A DNA stretch of 17,704 bases from an uncultured Nocardioides sp. (GCF_946885725.1 NZ_CAMPGZ010000077.1:1-17704), one strand, 5' to 3'. Positions 1-7,231 are shown, counted from the first letter of the stretch. Program-made: numbers and translations. Notes: a model not told the origin generated them from the letters alone.

Positions 1-12
1 GTCAGCCCAGGG

Positions 13-1002
13 TCAGCGCAGTGAGTACGACGCGTGCCGCATGCCGCGGCCGCGGGCGGTGTTGATCCCGGCGAGCACCTCGGCGTCCTCGCCCCGCGGG
101 CGCCAGGCGGCGGCGCGGACGTTGCTCGCGACCTGCTCGGCCGACGTCGCCCCGGCGATGACCGAACCGACGGTGGGCTGCGCGGCCAGGCCGCCCAGCG
201 CGACCTCCAGCAGGGTCACGCCCCGCTCGTCGGCGTACTCCTGGAGCGCGTCGACCCGCTCCCAGTCGGCCAGCTCGAGCCGGTGCGCCTGGCCGGCCAG
301 CGCGAGCCGGGTGCCCTCGGGGGCGCGCTCGCCGCGGCGGTACTTGCCGGTGAGCAGGCCGTAGGCGAGCGGGAAGTAGGGGAGCAGGCCCATGCCGAAC
401 CGCTCCAGCGCCGGGATCAGCTCCTCCTCGGCGGCGCGGTTGTAGAGGGAGTACTCGTTCTGCGCGCTCACGAACGGCCGCAGCCCGCGCGAGCGGGCGA
501 TCCAGTGCGCGTCGGCGACCTCCCACCCGGCGAAGTTCGAGCAGCCGAGGTAGCGCACCTTGCCCTCGTCGACGAGCTCGTTCATCACCTCGACGGTCTC
601 CTCGAGCGGGGTGACGAGGTCGAGCTGGTGGATCTGGTACAGGTCGATGTAGTCGGTCCCGAGCCGGCGCAGGCTGGCCTCCACCGCGCGGCGGGCGTAG
701 CGGCGCGAGGCGCGGGCGCCCCAGTCCGGGCCGTTGGCGCCCTCCATGTCCATGCCGAACTTCGTGGCCACGATGACGTCGTCGCGGCGGCGGCCCAGCG
801 CCTTGCCGAGCAGCTCCTCGCTGGCGCCGCGGCCGTAGGTGTCGGCGGTGTCGAAGAACGTGATGCCGTGCTCGATCGCCGCGTCGACGACCTGCTGCGT
901 GCGCTCGGCGTCGATCCGCGCGCCGAACGCGTTGCAGCCGAGCCCGAGGACCGACACGGTGAGACCGCTGCGGCCGAGCTGGCGGAACTCCATGTCCGTC
1001 AT
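13..1002 (-). CDS. Aldo/keto reductase family oxidoreductase
   Basis: Predicted cytosolic NADPH-dependent reductase of carbonyl compounds, 329 aa, the normal length for the Kv-beta-like/YghZ branch of the aldo/keto reductases. The N terminus opens with the family's FRQLGRSGLTVSVLGLG strand. The (beta/alpha)8 catalytic tetrad is visible as Asp51 and Tyr56 (FFDTADTYG), Lys81 (VATKFG) and His125 (YQIHQLD). The segments KVRYLGCSNF and GSVIAGATSAEQV, which bind the substrate and the cofactor phosphate, are also present. The first ATG is chosen because a GAGG ribosome site lies about 6 nt upstream; a second ATG three codons in is possible. It lies 10 bp downstream of the lipoprotein gene on the same strand and is probably co-transcribed with it. 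The substrate cannot be told from sequence; the family call is very secure. Confidence 0.95.
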   Translation of the reverse strand: MTDMEFRQLGRSGLTVSVLGLGCNAFGARIDAERTQQVVDAAIEHGITFFDTADTYGRGASEELLGKALGRRRDDVIVATKFGMDMEGANGPDWGARASRRYARRAVEASLRRLGTDYIDLYQIHQLDLVTPLEETVEVMNELVDEGKVRYLGCSNFAGWEVADAHWIARSRGLRPFVSAQNEYSLYNRAAEEELIPALERFGMGLLPYFPLAYGLLTGKYRRGERAPEGTRLALAGQAHRLELADWERVDALQEYADERGVTLLEVALGGLAAQPTVGSVIAGATSAEQVASNVRAAAWRPRGEDAEVLAGINTARGRGMRHASYSLR

Positions 1003-1012
1003 GAGGCCTCGC

Positions 1013-1489
1013 TCACCGCACCTCGAGCTGGAGCAGAACCAGACCCGACTCGTGCTCCTCCACGTCGACGACGCCCGGCTGCTCGATCACGAGCTTCCGC
1101 TCGGACTTCCCGGCCGGGAACCCGATCTCCTGCTCCGGGGTGGAGTGCACGTGCAGCTCGCCCGGGCGGTCGGAGTCGATCCGCAGGGTCAGCGTCTCGC
1201 CGGCGCCGAGCTTGATCCGCTCGCCGTTGGGTGAGGCCTTGTCACCCTTCAGCGTGATGTCCGCGAACGGCCCCTTCGGCAGCGGCTTGGCTTCCTTGGT
1301 CTCCTCAGTCTCCCCGGTCCCCTCGCTCTCGGAGCTGTCCGGGGTCTCCATCTCCGACGGAGTGCTGGCGGGCGACTCGCTCGTCGTGCCGCTCGCGGGG
1401 TCGTCCGACCCGGAGTCGGTCCCGCCGCAGCCGGTGAGCAGCAGGGCGGCGACGGTCGTAGCGGCCAGGGCGATACGGGTGCGGCGCAT
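1013..1489 (-). CDS. Acidic lipoprotein with a cupredoxin-like C-terminal domain
   Basis: 158 aa. A basic start (MRRTR), a hydrophobic stretch and the lipobox LLTGC place the lipidated cysteine at residue 21, so it is an exported, membrane-anchored lipoprotein. Residues about 24-68 form a Ser/Thr/Glu/Asp-rich low-complexity linker. Residues about 74-158 look like a small beta-sandwich resembling cupredoxin-like domains, with a GELHVHS strand (His113, His115) and VEEHESG (His146) but no cysteine in the usual copper-ligand position. The function is unknown; metal binding is only a guess. The ATG at 1489 is chosen over longer frames because it begins the signal peptide and is preceded by AAGGA. 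It sits directly upstream of the aldo/keto reductase, with a 10-bp gap. The lipoprotein call is strong; the fold assignment is weaker. Confidence 0.85.
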   Translation of the reverse strand: MRRTRIALAATTVAALLLTGCGGTDSGSDDPASGTTSESPASTPSEMETPDSSESEGTGETEETKEAKPLPKGPFADITLKGDKASPNGERIKLGAGETLTLRIDSDRPGELHVHSTPEQEIGFPAGKSERKLVIEQPGVVDVEEHESGLVLLQLEVR

Positions 1490-1563
1490 CTCGGTCCTTC
1501 GTCTCGAGCGGGTACGACGACCCGGCCATTCTCCCGTTCTCGAGCTGGCGGGCGGCGTCGGGG

Positions 1564-1585
1564 GTCGCCGGTGTGTCGCCGGTGT
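1564..1585. repeat. Two-copy 11-bp tandem repeat
   Basis: Two perfect adjacent copies of GTCGCCGGTGT lie just downstream of the VOC gene stop and upstream of the lipoprotein gene. Each copy holds CGCCGG, but no clear binding-site symmetry is seen. It may be simple slippage. Confidence 0.6.
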
Positions 1586-1587
1586 GT

Positions 1588-1929
1588 CTACTCGACGCAG
1601 AACTCGTTGCCCTCGGGGTCCTGCATGACCACGAGCGTGCCGCCGTCGTGCACGACGGTCGCGCCGAGACCGGTCAGCCGCTTCACCTCGTCGGCGACCC
1701 GGCCGCCGGGCGCGCGCAGGTCGAAGTGCATCCGGTTCTTCGCGGTCTTGCCTTCCGGCACGCGCTGGAACCACAGCGTCGGACCGCCCCAGCCCGGTGG
1801 CCCGACGAACGCCTTGTCCGGCGTCGAGTCCTCGTCGACGTCCGCCCCCAGCGCTGCGGCCCAGAACGTCGCGAGCCGTACGGCGTCCGCGGCGTCGAAC
1901 GTGACGGACTTGACGAAGCTGCTCTCCAT
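1588..1929 (-). CDS. VOC family protein (glyoxalase-like domain)
   Basis: 113 aa, one vicinal-oxygen-chelate module of the Glyoxalase_6 type. The recognisable blocks are VTFDAADAVRLATFWAAALG at the start, NRMHFDLRA (His68) in the middle, EVKRLTGLGATVV, and the closing MQDPEGNEFCVE, where the final glutamate is the usual metal-ligand position. Such single-domain proteins form dimers and bind metal. Members include glyoxalases, dioxygenases and resistance proteins, so the substrate is open. No ribosome site precedes the ATG. Instead a TAGCGT box ends 7 nt before it, suggesting a leaderless mRNA. It is divergent from the Nudix hydrolase gene. Confidence 0.88.
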   Translation of the reverse strand: MESSFVKSVTFDAADAVRLATFWAAALGADVDEDSTPDKAFVGPPGWGGPTLWFQRVPEGKTAKNRMHFDLRAPGGRVADEVKRLTGLGATVVHDGGTLVVMQDPEGNEFCVE

Positions 1930-1936
1930 GACGAGG

Positions 1937-1942
1937 ACGCTA
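1937..1942 (-). promoter_or_regulatory. -10 box TAGCGT, likely leaderless start of the VOC gene
   Basis: TAGCGT, followed by 7 nt and then the ATG. This spacing puts transcription start at or next to the start codon, as in actinobacterial leaderless genes. No Shine-Dalgarno sequence and no obvious -35 box are visible. Confidence 0.5.
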
Positions 1943-2027
1943 GACCCGCGCCGGTCGCGCGGCGGCGCGAGCCGCGCCACGCCGTACCGTTTGGCGCTCG
2001 GCGCCCGACTCGGGGAGGCTTCGGGCC

Positions 2028-2543
2028 GTGTCTTCTCCGAGCGACGCCTCCGACGGCCGCGGCAAGCTTCTCCGCGAGAGCGCCCGGGCGCTGATCCTGG
2101 ACCCGGAGGACCACGTCCTGCTCGTGCACTTCGACTGGGACGGGCTCGACGTCGAGGGCGGCTTCTGGGCCAGCCCCGGCGGCGGTGTCGAGCCGGGGGA
2201 GAGCCGCCTGGCCGCGCTGCAGCGGGAGCTCCGCGAGGAGACCGGGCTGACGGTCGACACACTCGGCCCGGAGGTGTGGACCAAGACCGCGCTGTTCTCC
2301 ATGGCAGGGTGGGACGGGCAGGTCGACCACACGTACCTCTACCGCACCGAGCGCTTCGACCCGGCGCCGGCGATGTCCGCGGACCAGCTCCGCGCCGAGC
2401 ACGTGCACGACATCCGTTGGTGGTCGCCGGCCGAGCTGGCCCAGCCGCGCGTCACGTTCTCCCCGCGTGTCCTGCCGCAGCTCCTCGAGCGGCTGCGGCG
2501 CGAAGGCGTGCCTGCGACACCGATCGTGCTGCACGGCTTCTGA
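2028..2543 (+). CDS. Nudix hydrolase
   Basis: 171 aa. It carries a full Nudix box between residues about 50 and 75 (pattern GX5EX7REXXEEXGX): GGGVEPGE, then a helix ending in RELREETGL, whose glutamates bind the Mg2+ used to cleave a nucleoside diphosphate linked to another moiety. Upstream is the typical strand ARALILDPEDHVLLVHF. The WASPGGG segment leads into the box, and IRWWSPAEL is the family's usual late strand. A GTG start is chosen; GGGGAGG lies about 9 nt upstream. The substrate is unknown (NTP house-cleaning, NADH and sugar nucleotides are all possible). It is divergent from the VOC gene, about 100 bp apart. Confidence 0.93.
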   Translation: MSSPSDASDGRGKLLRESARALILDPEDHVLLVHFDWDGLDVEGGFWASPGGGVEPGESRLAALQRELREETGLTVDTLGPEVWTKTALFSMAGWDGQVDHTYLYRTERFDPAPAMSADQLRAEHVHDIRWWSPAELAQPRVTFSPRVLPQLLERLRREGVPATPIVLHGF

Positions 2544-2713
2544 CTCCTCCGTCGGTGCTCGCGCCGCCTTTGAACCGGTTCACCGGATTCCGCGTTGAAG
2601 AGGGTGTGAGCGACGGCGCCGGTTGTGGCGCCGTACGCCGAGAGGAAGACTTGGAGGAAGCGGTCCGACGACCGCCCCGGCGTCGGCCGCACTCCCTGAC
2701 GAGGTGAGAGCCG

Positions 2714-3427
2714 ATGACGCACGGAGACACCCTGGCGATGACCGTCGCCGCGACGCACCGCTCCCTCGAGGAGCGTCTCGGCGAGGCCACCTCGCCGCAC
2801 CGAGACCCCAGCCGACCGCGCGAGGCGCAGGCGGCCGCCGACATGTTCCTGGCCGCGACCAGCCGGCACATCGCCGCGGTCGAGGAGGTGCTCGTCGGGG
2901 AGGTCCGGCGCGTCGTACCGCACGCCGAGAAGCTCGTCGCCGACTACCTCGATGCCGCACGCGACCTGGAGCAGATCCTGTCGCTCGTGAAGGCCCGTGT
3001 GTACGGCGAGGTGCACGCGGCCACCCTCAGCTGGTCCGAGCTGTGCGCGCGGGTGCGCACCCGGTTCGACCACCACAACAAGCTGGAGAACGAGCTCGTC
3101 GCGAAGCTCAGCGAGCACGGCGCTCCCGAGCACAGCGACGCCCTCGCGCGGGCCGTGTTCGAGGCAGAGCTCCACGCACCCACCCGCCCGCACCCGCTGC
3201 TGCCGCACCGGGGACCGCTCGGCCACCTGGCCCGCAAGCTGTTCGCGGTCGCGGACCGGTTCTGGGACGCCGCCGAGGGCCGGATCATCGTCGAGCCCGT
3301 CAAGCCGCCGCCGCACAAGCACGACAGCCTGATCGCGCAGTACCTCGTCGCCGACCCGAAGTTCGACGACCACGCCGAGCTCTTCGAGCACAAGCACCGC
3401 AGGCACCCCAAGGCCGAGCAGAGCTGA
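2714..3427 (+). CDS. Hemerythrin-like (HHE) His-rich protein
   Basis: 237 aa, soluble and mainly helical. Residues about 10-135 have the outline of a hemerythrin HHE four-helix bundle: His15 (ATHRSLEE), His52 (TSRHIAAVEE), His101 and the HHNKLENEL helix with His120/121 and Glu125, which could hold a di-iron or other metal site. The HxxxE spacing is clear only in the last helix, so metal binding is an inference. A Pro/His-rich second half follows, with APTRPHPLLPHRG, DRFWDAAEGR and HDSLIAQYLVADPKFDDH, and a basic His-rich tail. This layout seems to be an actinobacterial family of unknown role. The ATG at 2714 follows GAGGTGAGAG. A hairpin just past the stop may terminate transcription. Confidence 0.7.
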   Translation: MTHGDTLAMTVAATHRSLEERLGEATSPHRDPSRPREAQAAADMFLAATSRHIAAVEEVLVGEVRRVVPHAEKLVADYLDAARDLEQILSLVKARVYGEVHAATLSWSELCARVRTRFDHHNKLENELVAKLSEHGAPEHSDALARAVFEAELHAPTRPHPLLPHRGPLGHLARKLFAVADRFWDAAEGRIIVEPVKPPPHKHDSLIAQYLVADPKFDDHAELFEHKHRRHPKAEQS

Positions 3428-3430
3428 CGA

Positions 3431-3446
3431 GGACCGAGGACGGTCC
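3431..3446 (+). terminator. Possible terminator after the hemerythrin-like gene
   Basis: GGACCG-AGGA-CGGTCC, a perfect 6-bp stem with a 4-nt loop, begins 4 bp after the stop codon and lies between two convergent genes. There is no T-tract, as is common in high-GC actinobacteria. Confidence 0.4.
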
Positions 3447-3473
3447 GTCCGCCGTCGTCGGCTCAGATCGCCG

Positions 3474-4304
3474 TCACGGCGCCGACCGGTCGCCGGCGTG
3501 GAGAGTTGCCCACTCGAGCGCGTAGTCGGCCACCTGCTCCCAGCCGGGCTCGACACCGGTGAAGTGTGAGCGTTCCGGGAACTCGTAGGTCTCCGTCAAC
3601 GCCTCGGAGTCGCGGTACTTCTTGGCGTTCGAGCGGATCACCGACGGCGGCATCAGGTGGTCCTTGCCGCCGATGATGAACAGCAGCGGAGCGCGGTCGT
3701 CCAGGTCGTAGTCGACCCAGGTGTCCTGGTGCCCGGGCTTCCAGTTCGCGATGAGGCCGTAGGCCCAGACCCAGCTGCCCGGCGCGGGGATGTGGAGGCG
3801 GTCGTAGGCGGCGTCGGACTCTTCCCGACTGACCGTGTTGGCGAAGGCGTAGTGGAACTGCTCCTTGGTGAAGCCCACCGCGCGGTGCCGGTTGGCGGGG
3901 TTCGCCAGGAAGGGGAACAGGGACTTGATCTGTGAGGGCGGGTTGACTCGCACGCCCTCGGGTGGGGCCGAGTCGATCGTCACGGCGGCGGCGCCGAGCC
4001 CGCGGTTCACGAGCAGCTGTGTGAAGGTCCCGCCGAACGAGTGGCCCATGAGGATGGGCGGTGCGTCCAGGCTCTCGACGATGTGCACGAGGTGCTCCAG
4101 CGTCGCGGGGACGCTCGCCTCGGCGATGATCTCGGGCTTCTCGCGGAGCGCCTCGACCTCGACCTCGAAGCCGGGGTACGCCGGCACGATGACCTGGTGT
4201 CCCTTCGCCCGGTAGTACTCCGCCCAGCCGTCCCAGCTGCGCGGCGTCATCCACAAGCCGTGGATCAGCACGATCGGCGGAGACGTGGTCGTCGGCTCTG
4301 GCAT
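3474..4304 (-). CDS. Alpha/beta hydrolase
   Basis: 276 aa, alpha/beta-hydrolase fold, cytosolic with no signal peptide. The oxyanion-hole segment IVLIHGLWMTPRSW lies at residues 11-24. The nucleophile elbow is GHSFGG with Ser89. The acid is Asp215 in IIGGKDHLMPP, and the catalytic His is His247 in ERSHFTG, so the triad is complete. The sequence resembles the broad esterase/lactonase group annotated simply as alpha/beta hydrolase; the substrate is unknown. The start is supported by GAGGAGGAG about 5 nt upstream of the ATG. It is convergent with the hemerythrin-like gene. The 170-bp gap upstream separates it from the next gene, which appears to end in its own terminator. Confidence 0.93.
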   Translation of the reverse strand: MPEPTTTSPPIVLIHGLWMTPRSWDGWAEYYRAKGHQVIVPAYPGFEVEVEALREKPEIIAEASVPATLEHLVHIVESLDAPPILMGHSFGGTFTQLLVNRGLGAAAVTIDSAPPEGVRVNPPSQIKSLFPFLANPANRHRAVGFTKEQFHYAFANTVSREESDAAYDRLHIPAPGSWVWAYGLIANWKPGHQDTWVDYDLDDRAPLLFIIGGKDHLMPPSVIRSNAKKYRDSEALTETYEFPERSHFTGVEPGWEQVADYALEWATLHAGDRSAP

Positions 4305-4431
4305 GGACTCCTCCTCGTGTCACCCCCTCATCCGGACACCGCCATCGTGAGAATCGCCCAGCAGCGCTCACAAGGCCCACCTGGTCCATGGCGCGCGTTG
4401 CCGGCACGTCCTACGCTGCGCGCTCAGCGAT

Positions 4432-4462
4432 CCGGCGGGCCGCCGCGAGGACGGCCCGCCGG
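4432..4462 (-). terminator. Hairpin terminator of the LVIVD/choice-of-anchor-B gene
   Basis: CCGGCGGGCC and GGCCCGCCGG form a perfect 10-bp stem around an 11-nt loop, 12 bp beyond the stop codon at 4475. No T-tract follows. It also separates this gene from the alpha/beta hydrolase downstream. Confidence 0.65.
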
Positions 4463-4474
4463 TCGTTCAGCCGC

Positions 4475-5824
4475 TCAGTGCCTCGGGGAGGACGAGGCGA
4501 TCCGCGGCTTCAGGATGAACAGCCCCTCCTCGATGCCGGTGACCGCCACGATCCCGGAGTCGAAGAACGGGTAGTTGCCCCACGTCCCTGCGAACGTCGT
4601 CGAGTCGTCCGCCGGGTAGACGTCGAAGTAGCCGCGCTCCTTGAGTCGGCCCTGGTCGACCTTGAAGGTGTCGTCGATGCGCAGCCCGGACGTGTAGTTG
4701 CTCTTGTAGGCCAGTCCGTCCTTGATGAAGATGTTGTGGTCGATCGAGCTGTTGCCGTTGCCGTGCATGCCGGTGAGCTTCGGGTTGTCCAGGTCTTCGA
4801 GGTCCCAGACGTACGTCGTGGTCTCGCCCACGGTCCCCGTCAGCTCGTCCAGCTCGTCACCGAGCAGGAAGTTCGCGTGGTCCTCGGTGAACCAGCCCTG
4901 GTGGGTGTAGGCGGAGGTCTCGTACGGCGCCCGCGCGAGCATTTGCACGTCGGACTTGTCGGTGACGTCGAGCACGGTCACCGTGTCCTCATTGGAGGCC
5001 ACGCAGATCTCCTGGCCCCGGTAGGCGACGTCGGGGCCGTGGTAGTCGACGCAGTGGATGTCGTGGGTGTAGCCGTCACCGCCGTAGCAGCCGACGAACT
5101 GCGGTTCGGCCGGGTCGGAGACGTCGTACATGATCGGGCCGCCGTCGACGTCCGCGCAGCCAGGCGCCGTGACGCCCTTCCACGCGCCGATGACGTAGAG
5201 GGTGGCGCTGTCCTCGTTGAGGGCGATGTTGTGGGACTGGCCGAAGTCGGTGATCTGCCCGTCCTGGGTCCACTCGCGCTCTTCGGTCACGCCACGGAGC
5301 CGGGTCAGGTCGAAGATCTGGACGCCGTGCCCGGTGGCCTCGGAGCCGATGAAGGCGTGGTTGCCGTAGGTCTTGATGTCGCCCCAGATGTGCCCGTTGT
5401 CGTCGGGGTTCGGCGCGGGCGAGGGCAGGGTGCCGAGGTAGACCGGGTCGGTCTCGTCGGTGACGTCCACGAACGCCGTGCCCTCGAACAGCTTGGCGAG
5501 GGCGTAGTCGCGTCCGGTCTGCGGGTCGGTCCAGCCCCAGACGTCGTTGGCCCAGATGCTGCCGCCCAGCTCGCTGAGGGGGACGAACGAAGCCAGGTCG
5601 ACGCGGTGGCAGGGGAAGATGCCCGCCTTGTCGTCGGTGCACTTGATGCTGGAGAGCCGCTCCTGAGGAACCCCTCCGGGGGAGACCGGCTCGGCGACCC
5701 GGTCGAACCCCGCCTCCTTGCCGCTGCCGTCGTGGACCGGGTGGCCGGTCGCCGTGCTCGCCGTCGACAGGGTCGCCGCGGCACACGCAGCCGCGGCTAT
5801 CACCATTCGCGCCCGAGATCGCAT
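4475..5824 (-). CDS. Secreted choice-of-anchor B / LVIVD-repeat family protein
   Basis: 449 aa. An N-terminal signal peptide (basic MRSRAR, then an Ala-rich hydrophobic run, cleavage likely near residues 25-28) indicates export. The mature part matches the choice-of-anchor B family of beta-propeller-like proteins: IWGDIKTYGNHAFIGSEA, GHGVQIFDLTRLRG, SHNIALNEDS, FVGCYGGDGYTHDIHCVDY, EICVASNEDTVTVLDVTD, SAYTHQGWFTEDHANFLL and closing VTGIEEGLFILKP. Repeats of the type FVDVTDETDPVYLGTL are LVIVD repeats. Several cysteines (for example in IKCTD and IFPCHRVD) could form disulfides outside the cell. The protein ends about 10 residues after the last propeller strand, so no C-terminal sorting or anchor signal is present. 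The biological role of the family is unknown. AAGGAG precedes the ATG by about 8 nt. Confidence 0.9.
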   Translation of the reverse strand: MRSRARMVIAAAACAAATLSTASTATGHPVHDGSGKEAGFDRVAEPVSPGGVPQERLSSIKCTDDKAGIFPCHRVDLASFVPLSELGGSIWANDVWGWTDPQTGRDYALAKLFEGTAFVDVTDETDPVYLGTLPSPAPNPDDNGHIWGDIKTYGNHAFIGSEATGHGVQIFDLTRLRGVTEEREWTQDGQITDFGQSHNIALNEDSATLYVIGAWKGVTAPGCADVDGGPIMYDVSDPAEPQFVGCYGGDGYTHDIHCVDYHGPDVAYRGQEICVASNEDTVTVLDVTDKSDVQMLARAPYETSAYTHQGWFTEDHANFLLGDELDELTGTVGETTTYVWDLEDLDNPKLTGMHGNGNSSIDHNIFIKDGLAYKSNYTSGLRIDDTFKVDQGRLKERGYFDVYPADDSTTFAGTWGNYPFFDSGIVAVTGIEEGLFILKPRIASSSPRH

Positions 5825-5855
5825 GGTTCAGCTCCTTCATTTAGTTGGAGCGAGC

Positions 5856-5885
5856 AACCTAGGGGCAGTGTGACCTGGAGCACAA
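5856..5885 (-). promoter_or_regulatory. Candidate promoter of the choice-of-anchor-B gene
   Basis: On the minus strand TTGTGC, an 18-nt spacer and TAGGTT give a sigma-70-like promoter about 32 nt upstream of the ATG. This leaves room for the AAGGAG ribosome site in a short leader. Confidence 0.45.
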
Positions 5886-5938
5886 GAGATTTGCGCAGCG
5901 TGCGACGCGGCCATCGGCTCCGGAAGGCCCGCGCGTTC

Positions 5939-6268
5939 CTAGCGGTTGTCGCCGGAACCACCGAGGACGGCGCGTCGCTGCCGGTCCTCGAGCTTGTCGA
6001 CGTTCCGTTGAGCCACGTCGTCCAGCGAGAGATCCAGGAAGTTCGCCAGCACGGCCGTGTACCAGAGCACGTCACCGAGCTCGGCCGCCATGTCGTCGCG
6101 GTCGAGGTGGGCCAGGTCGGAGTTCTTGTCGCGAACCAGCTTCTTGACCTTCTCGGCGATCTCACCGGCCTCGCCCACCAACCCCAGAACGAGGTGCATG
6201 AACTCGTCCGGTGCATCTTTGTCGCGCGCGGTCCGCATCGCGGCGCGCTGGTAGTCGTCGCACTCCAT
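5939..6268 (-). CDS. MazG-like nucleotide pyrophosphohydrolase
   Basis: 109 aa, a single MazG/all-alpha NTP-PPase domain, probably hydrolysing (d)NTPs to the monophosphate and pyrophosphate as house-cleaning. The Mg2+ motif is intact: VGEAGEIAEK gives ExxE with Glu33, Glu36 and Glu39, and AAELGDVLWY gives ExxD with Glu63 and Asp66. The N-terminal helix ECDDYQRAAMRTA is typical of the family. I start at the ATG at 6268, where the family alignment begins, rather than the frame's upstream ATG at 6295, which has no ribosome site. A TACGTT box 8 nt before 6268 suggests a leaderless or near-leaderless mRNA. The short C terminus (QRRAVLGGSGDNR) is a common variant. Confidence 0.9.
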   Translation of the reverse strand: MECDDYQRAAMRTARDKDAPDEFMHLVLGLVGEAGEIAEKVKKLVRDKNSDLAHLDRDDMAAELGDVLWYTAVLANFLDLSLDDVAQRNVDKLEDRQRRAVLGGSGDNR

Positions 6269-6276
6269 GGCGCCCC

Positions 6277-6282
6277 AACGTA
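6277..6282 (-). promoter_or_regulatory. -10 box TACGTT before the MazG-like gene
   Basis: TACGTT sits 8 nt upstream of the ATG at 6268, with no Shine-Dalgarno sequence. This is one base longer than the usual leaderless spacing, so it is less certain than the other boxes. Confidence 0.35.
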
Positions 6283-6324
6283 CCGACGGCCTCATTGGAG
6301 GAGCGGAAGTAGCCGAAACACAAC

Positions 6325-6350
6325 CGCCCCGGTCCGTTAGGGCCGGGGCG
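6325..6350 (-). terminator. Terminator downstream of tRNA-Lys
   Basis: CGCCCCGG and CCGGGGCG form an 8-bp stem that can extend inward to 11 bp around a 4-nt loop, with one imperfect pair. Downstream on the minus strand the sequence is TTGTGTTT, a partial T-tract. A second perfect hairpin (GTCACC-TTT-GGTGAC, 6359-6373) lies between it and the tRNA. Confidence 0.75.
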
Positions 6351-6384
6351 CTGAGACTGTCACCTTTGGTGACCTGGGGGTTTG

Positions 6385-6457
<73 letters not shown>

Positions 6458-6569
6458 GCGAAGCGTGAGGAACTGTAGCAGCGCCCCGCGGCCGCCATGA
6501 AATCGACCGGGACCCCCGGGCCCGTGACGTCGAGCACCCGACCCAGTGCCGGGATTTCCGCGTTCCGAC

Positions 6570-6596
6570 CCATCCGCGCAACCTTCCGGGACGAAC
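6570..6596 (+). promoter_or_regulatory. Candidate SigK-type autoregulatory promoter
   Basis: CCATCC and, 15 nt later, ACGAAC lie about 55-80 nt upstream of the sigK start. They resemble the SigK promoter pattern reported from mycobacteria (CCATCC, 16-17 nt, CCGAAT), with a slightly short spacer and four of six matches in the -10. SigK genes are often autoregulated, which makes the location sensible, but this is only a pattern match. Confidence 0.3.
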
Positions 6597-6649
6597 TAGT
6601 GTCGAAGCCAGGTTGCGCCTCGCGGCCGGCCGACGACAGGAGCACGCGG

Positions 6650-7231
6650 ATGAGCGGTGAGCCCGGGCTACGGCTCGTCTCGTCGTACGACGGTCCCGAC
6701 GTCGACGCGCTGGTGCGCCGGGTGGCGAGAGGGGATGCCCGCGCCTTCGAGCAGCTGTACGACGAGCTCGCTCCAGCCGTCTACGGCCTGGCCCGCCGCG
6801 TGGTCCGCGACCCGGCCCGCGCGGAGGACGTGGCGCAGGAGGTGTTCCTCGAGGTGTGGCGCAAGGCCGCCCGCTTCGACGCCGAACTGGGCCGCGCCAA
6901 GACCTGGGTGATGACGATCGCGCACCGCCGGGCCGTCGACGCGGTCCGCAAGAACGAAGCGGCCAAGCGCAGCGACGGCCAGGTGGTCACCGACGAGGTG
7001 AGTCACGACGAGCCGGTCGAGCGGGTGATCCAGGCCGAAGAGCAGGGCGCGGTGCGCACCTGCCTCGAGACGCTGACCGAGCTGCAGCTCGAGGCCGTGC
7101 GCCTGGCGTACTTCAACGGCTATACCTATGGCGAGGTCGCGACCCTGCTCGACAAGCCGTTACCGACGATCAAGACGAGAATGAGAGACGGGCTGATCCG
7201 TCTCCGCGACTGCCTGGAGGGAGCCCGATGA
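6650..7231 (+). CDS. sigK: ECF RNA polymerase sigma factor SigK
   Basis: 193 aa, the normal ECF length. Sigma region 2 spans about residues 33-101, with FEQLYDEL, AEDVAQEVFLEVWRKA and TWVMTIAHRRAVDAVR. Region 4 spans about 133-187, with the helix-turn-helix TYGEVATLLDKPLPTIKTRM. It directs RNA polymerase to its regulon promoters. It is assigned to SigK because the next gene is an RskA-type anti-sigma factor and because of its overall resemblance. The ATG at 6650 is chosen over longer frames because AGGAG lies 7 nt upstream and the N terminus then has the usual length. The stop overlaps the rskA start (ATGA), so the two are translationally coupled, as expected for a sigma/anti-sigma pair. It is divergent from tRNA-Lys. 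Confidence 0.93.
   Translation: MSGEPGLRLVSSYDGPDVDALVRRVARGDARAFEQLYDELAPAVYGLARRVVRDPARAEDVAQEVFLEVWRKAARFDAELGRAKTWVMTIAHRRAVDAVRKNEAAKRSDGQVVTDEVSHDEPVERVIQAEEQGAVRTCLETLTELQLEAVRLAYFNGYTYGEVATLLDKPLPTIKTRMRDGLIRLRDCLEGAR

Noticed and set aside
34..1215. Long plus-strand open frame opposite the aldo/keto reductase and lipoprotein genes
   Set aside because: Low-complexity Arg/Ala/Gly translation with no motifs; it is a high-GC shadow of the minus-strand genes.
1503..1544. CTCGAG-containing imperfect inverted repeat upstream of the lipoprotein gene
   Set aside because: Only the CTCGAG hexamers and a GGG/CCC pair match, and CTCGAG is common in this GC-rich sequence.
2572..2596. ECF-type promoter (GAAC ... 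CGTT) upstream of the hemerythrin-like gene
   Set aside because: The spacing and the first box fit loosely, and such short boxes occur often by chance.
4388..6340. 650-codon plus-strand open frame opposite the choice-of-anchor-B and MazG-like genes
   Set aside because: The opposite strand encodes clear conserved families over the same span; the frame reads as a Val/Asp-rich antisense shadow.
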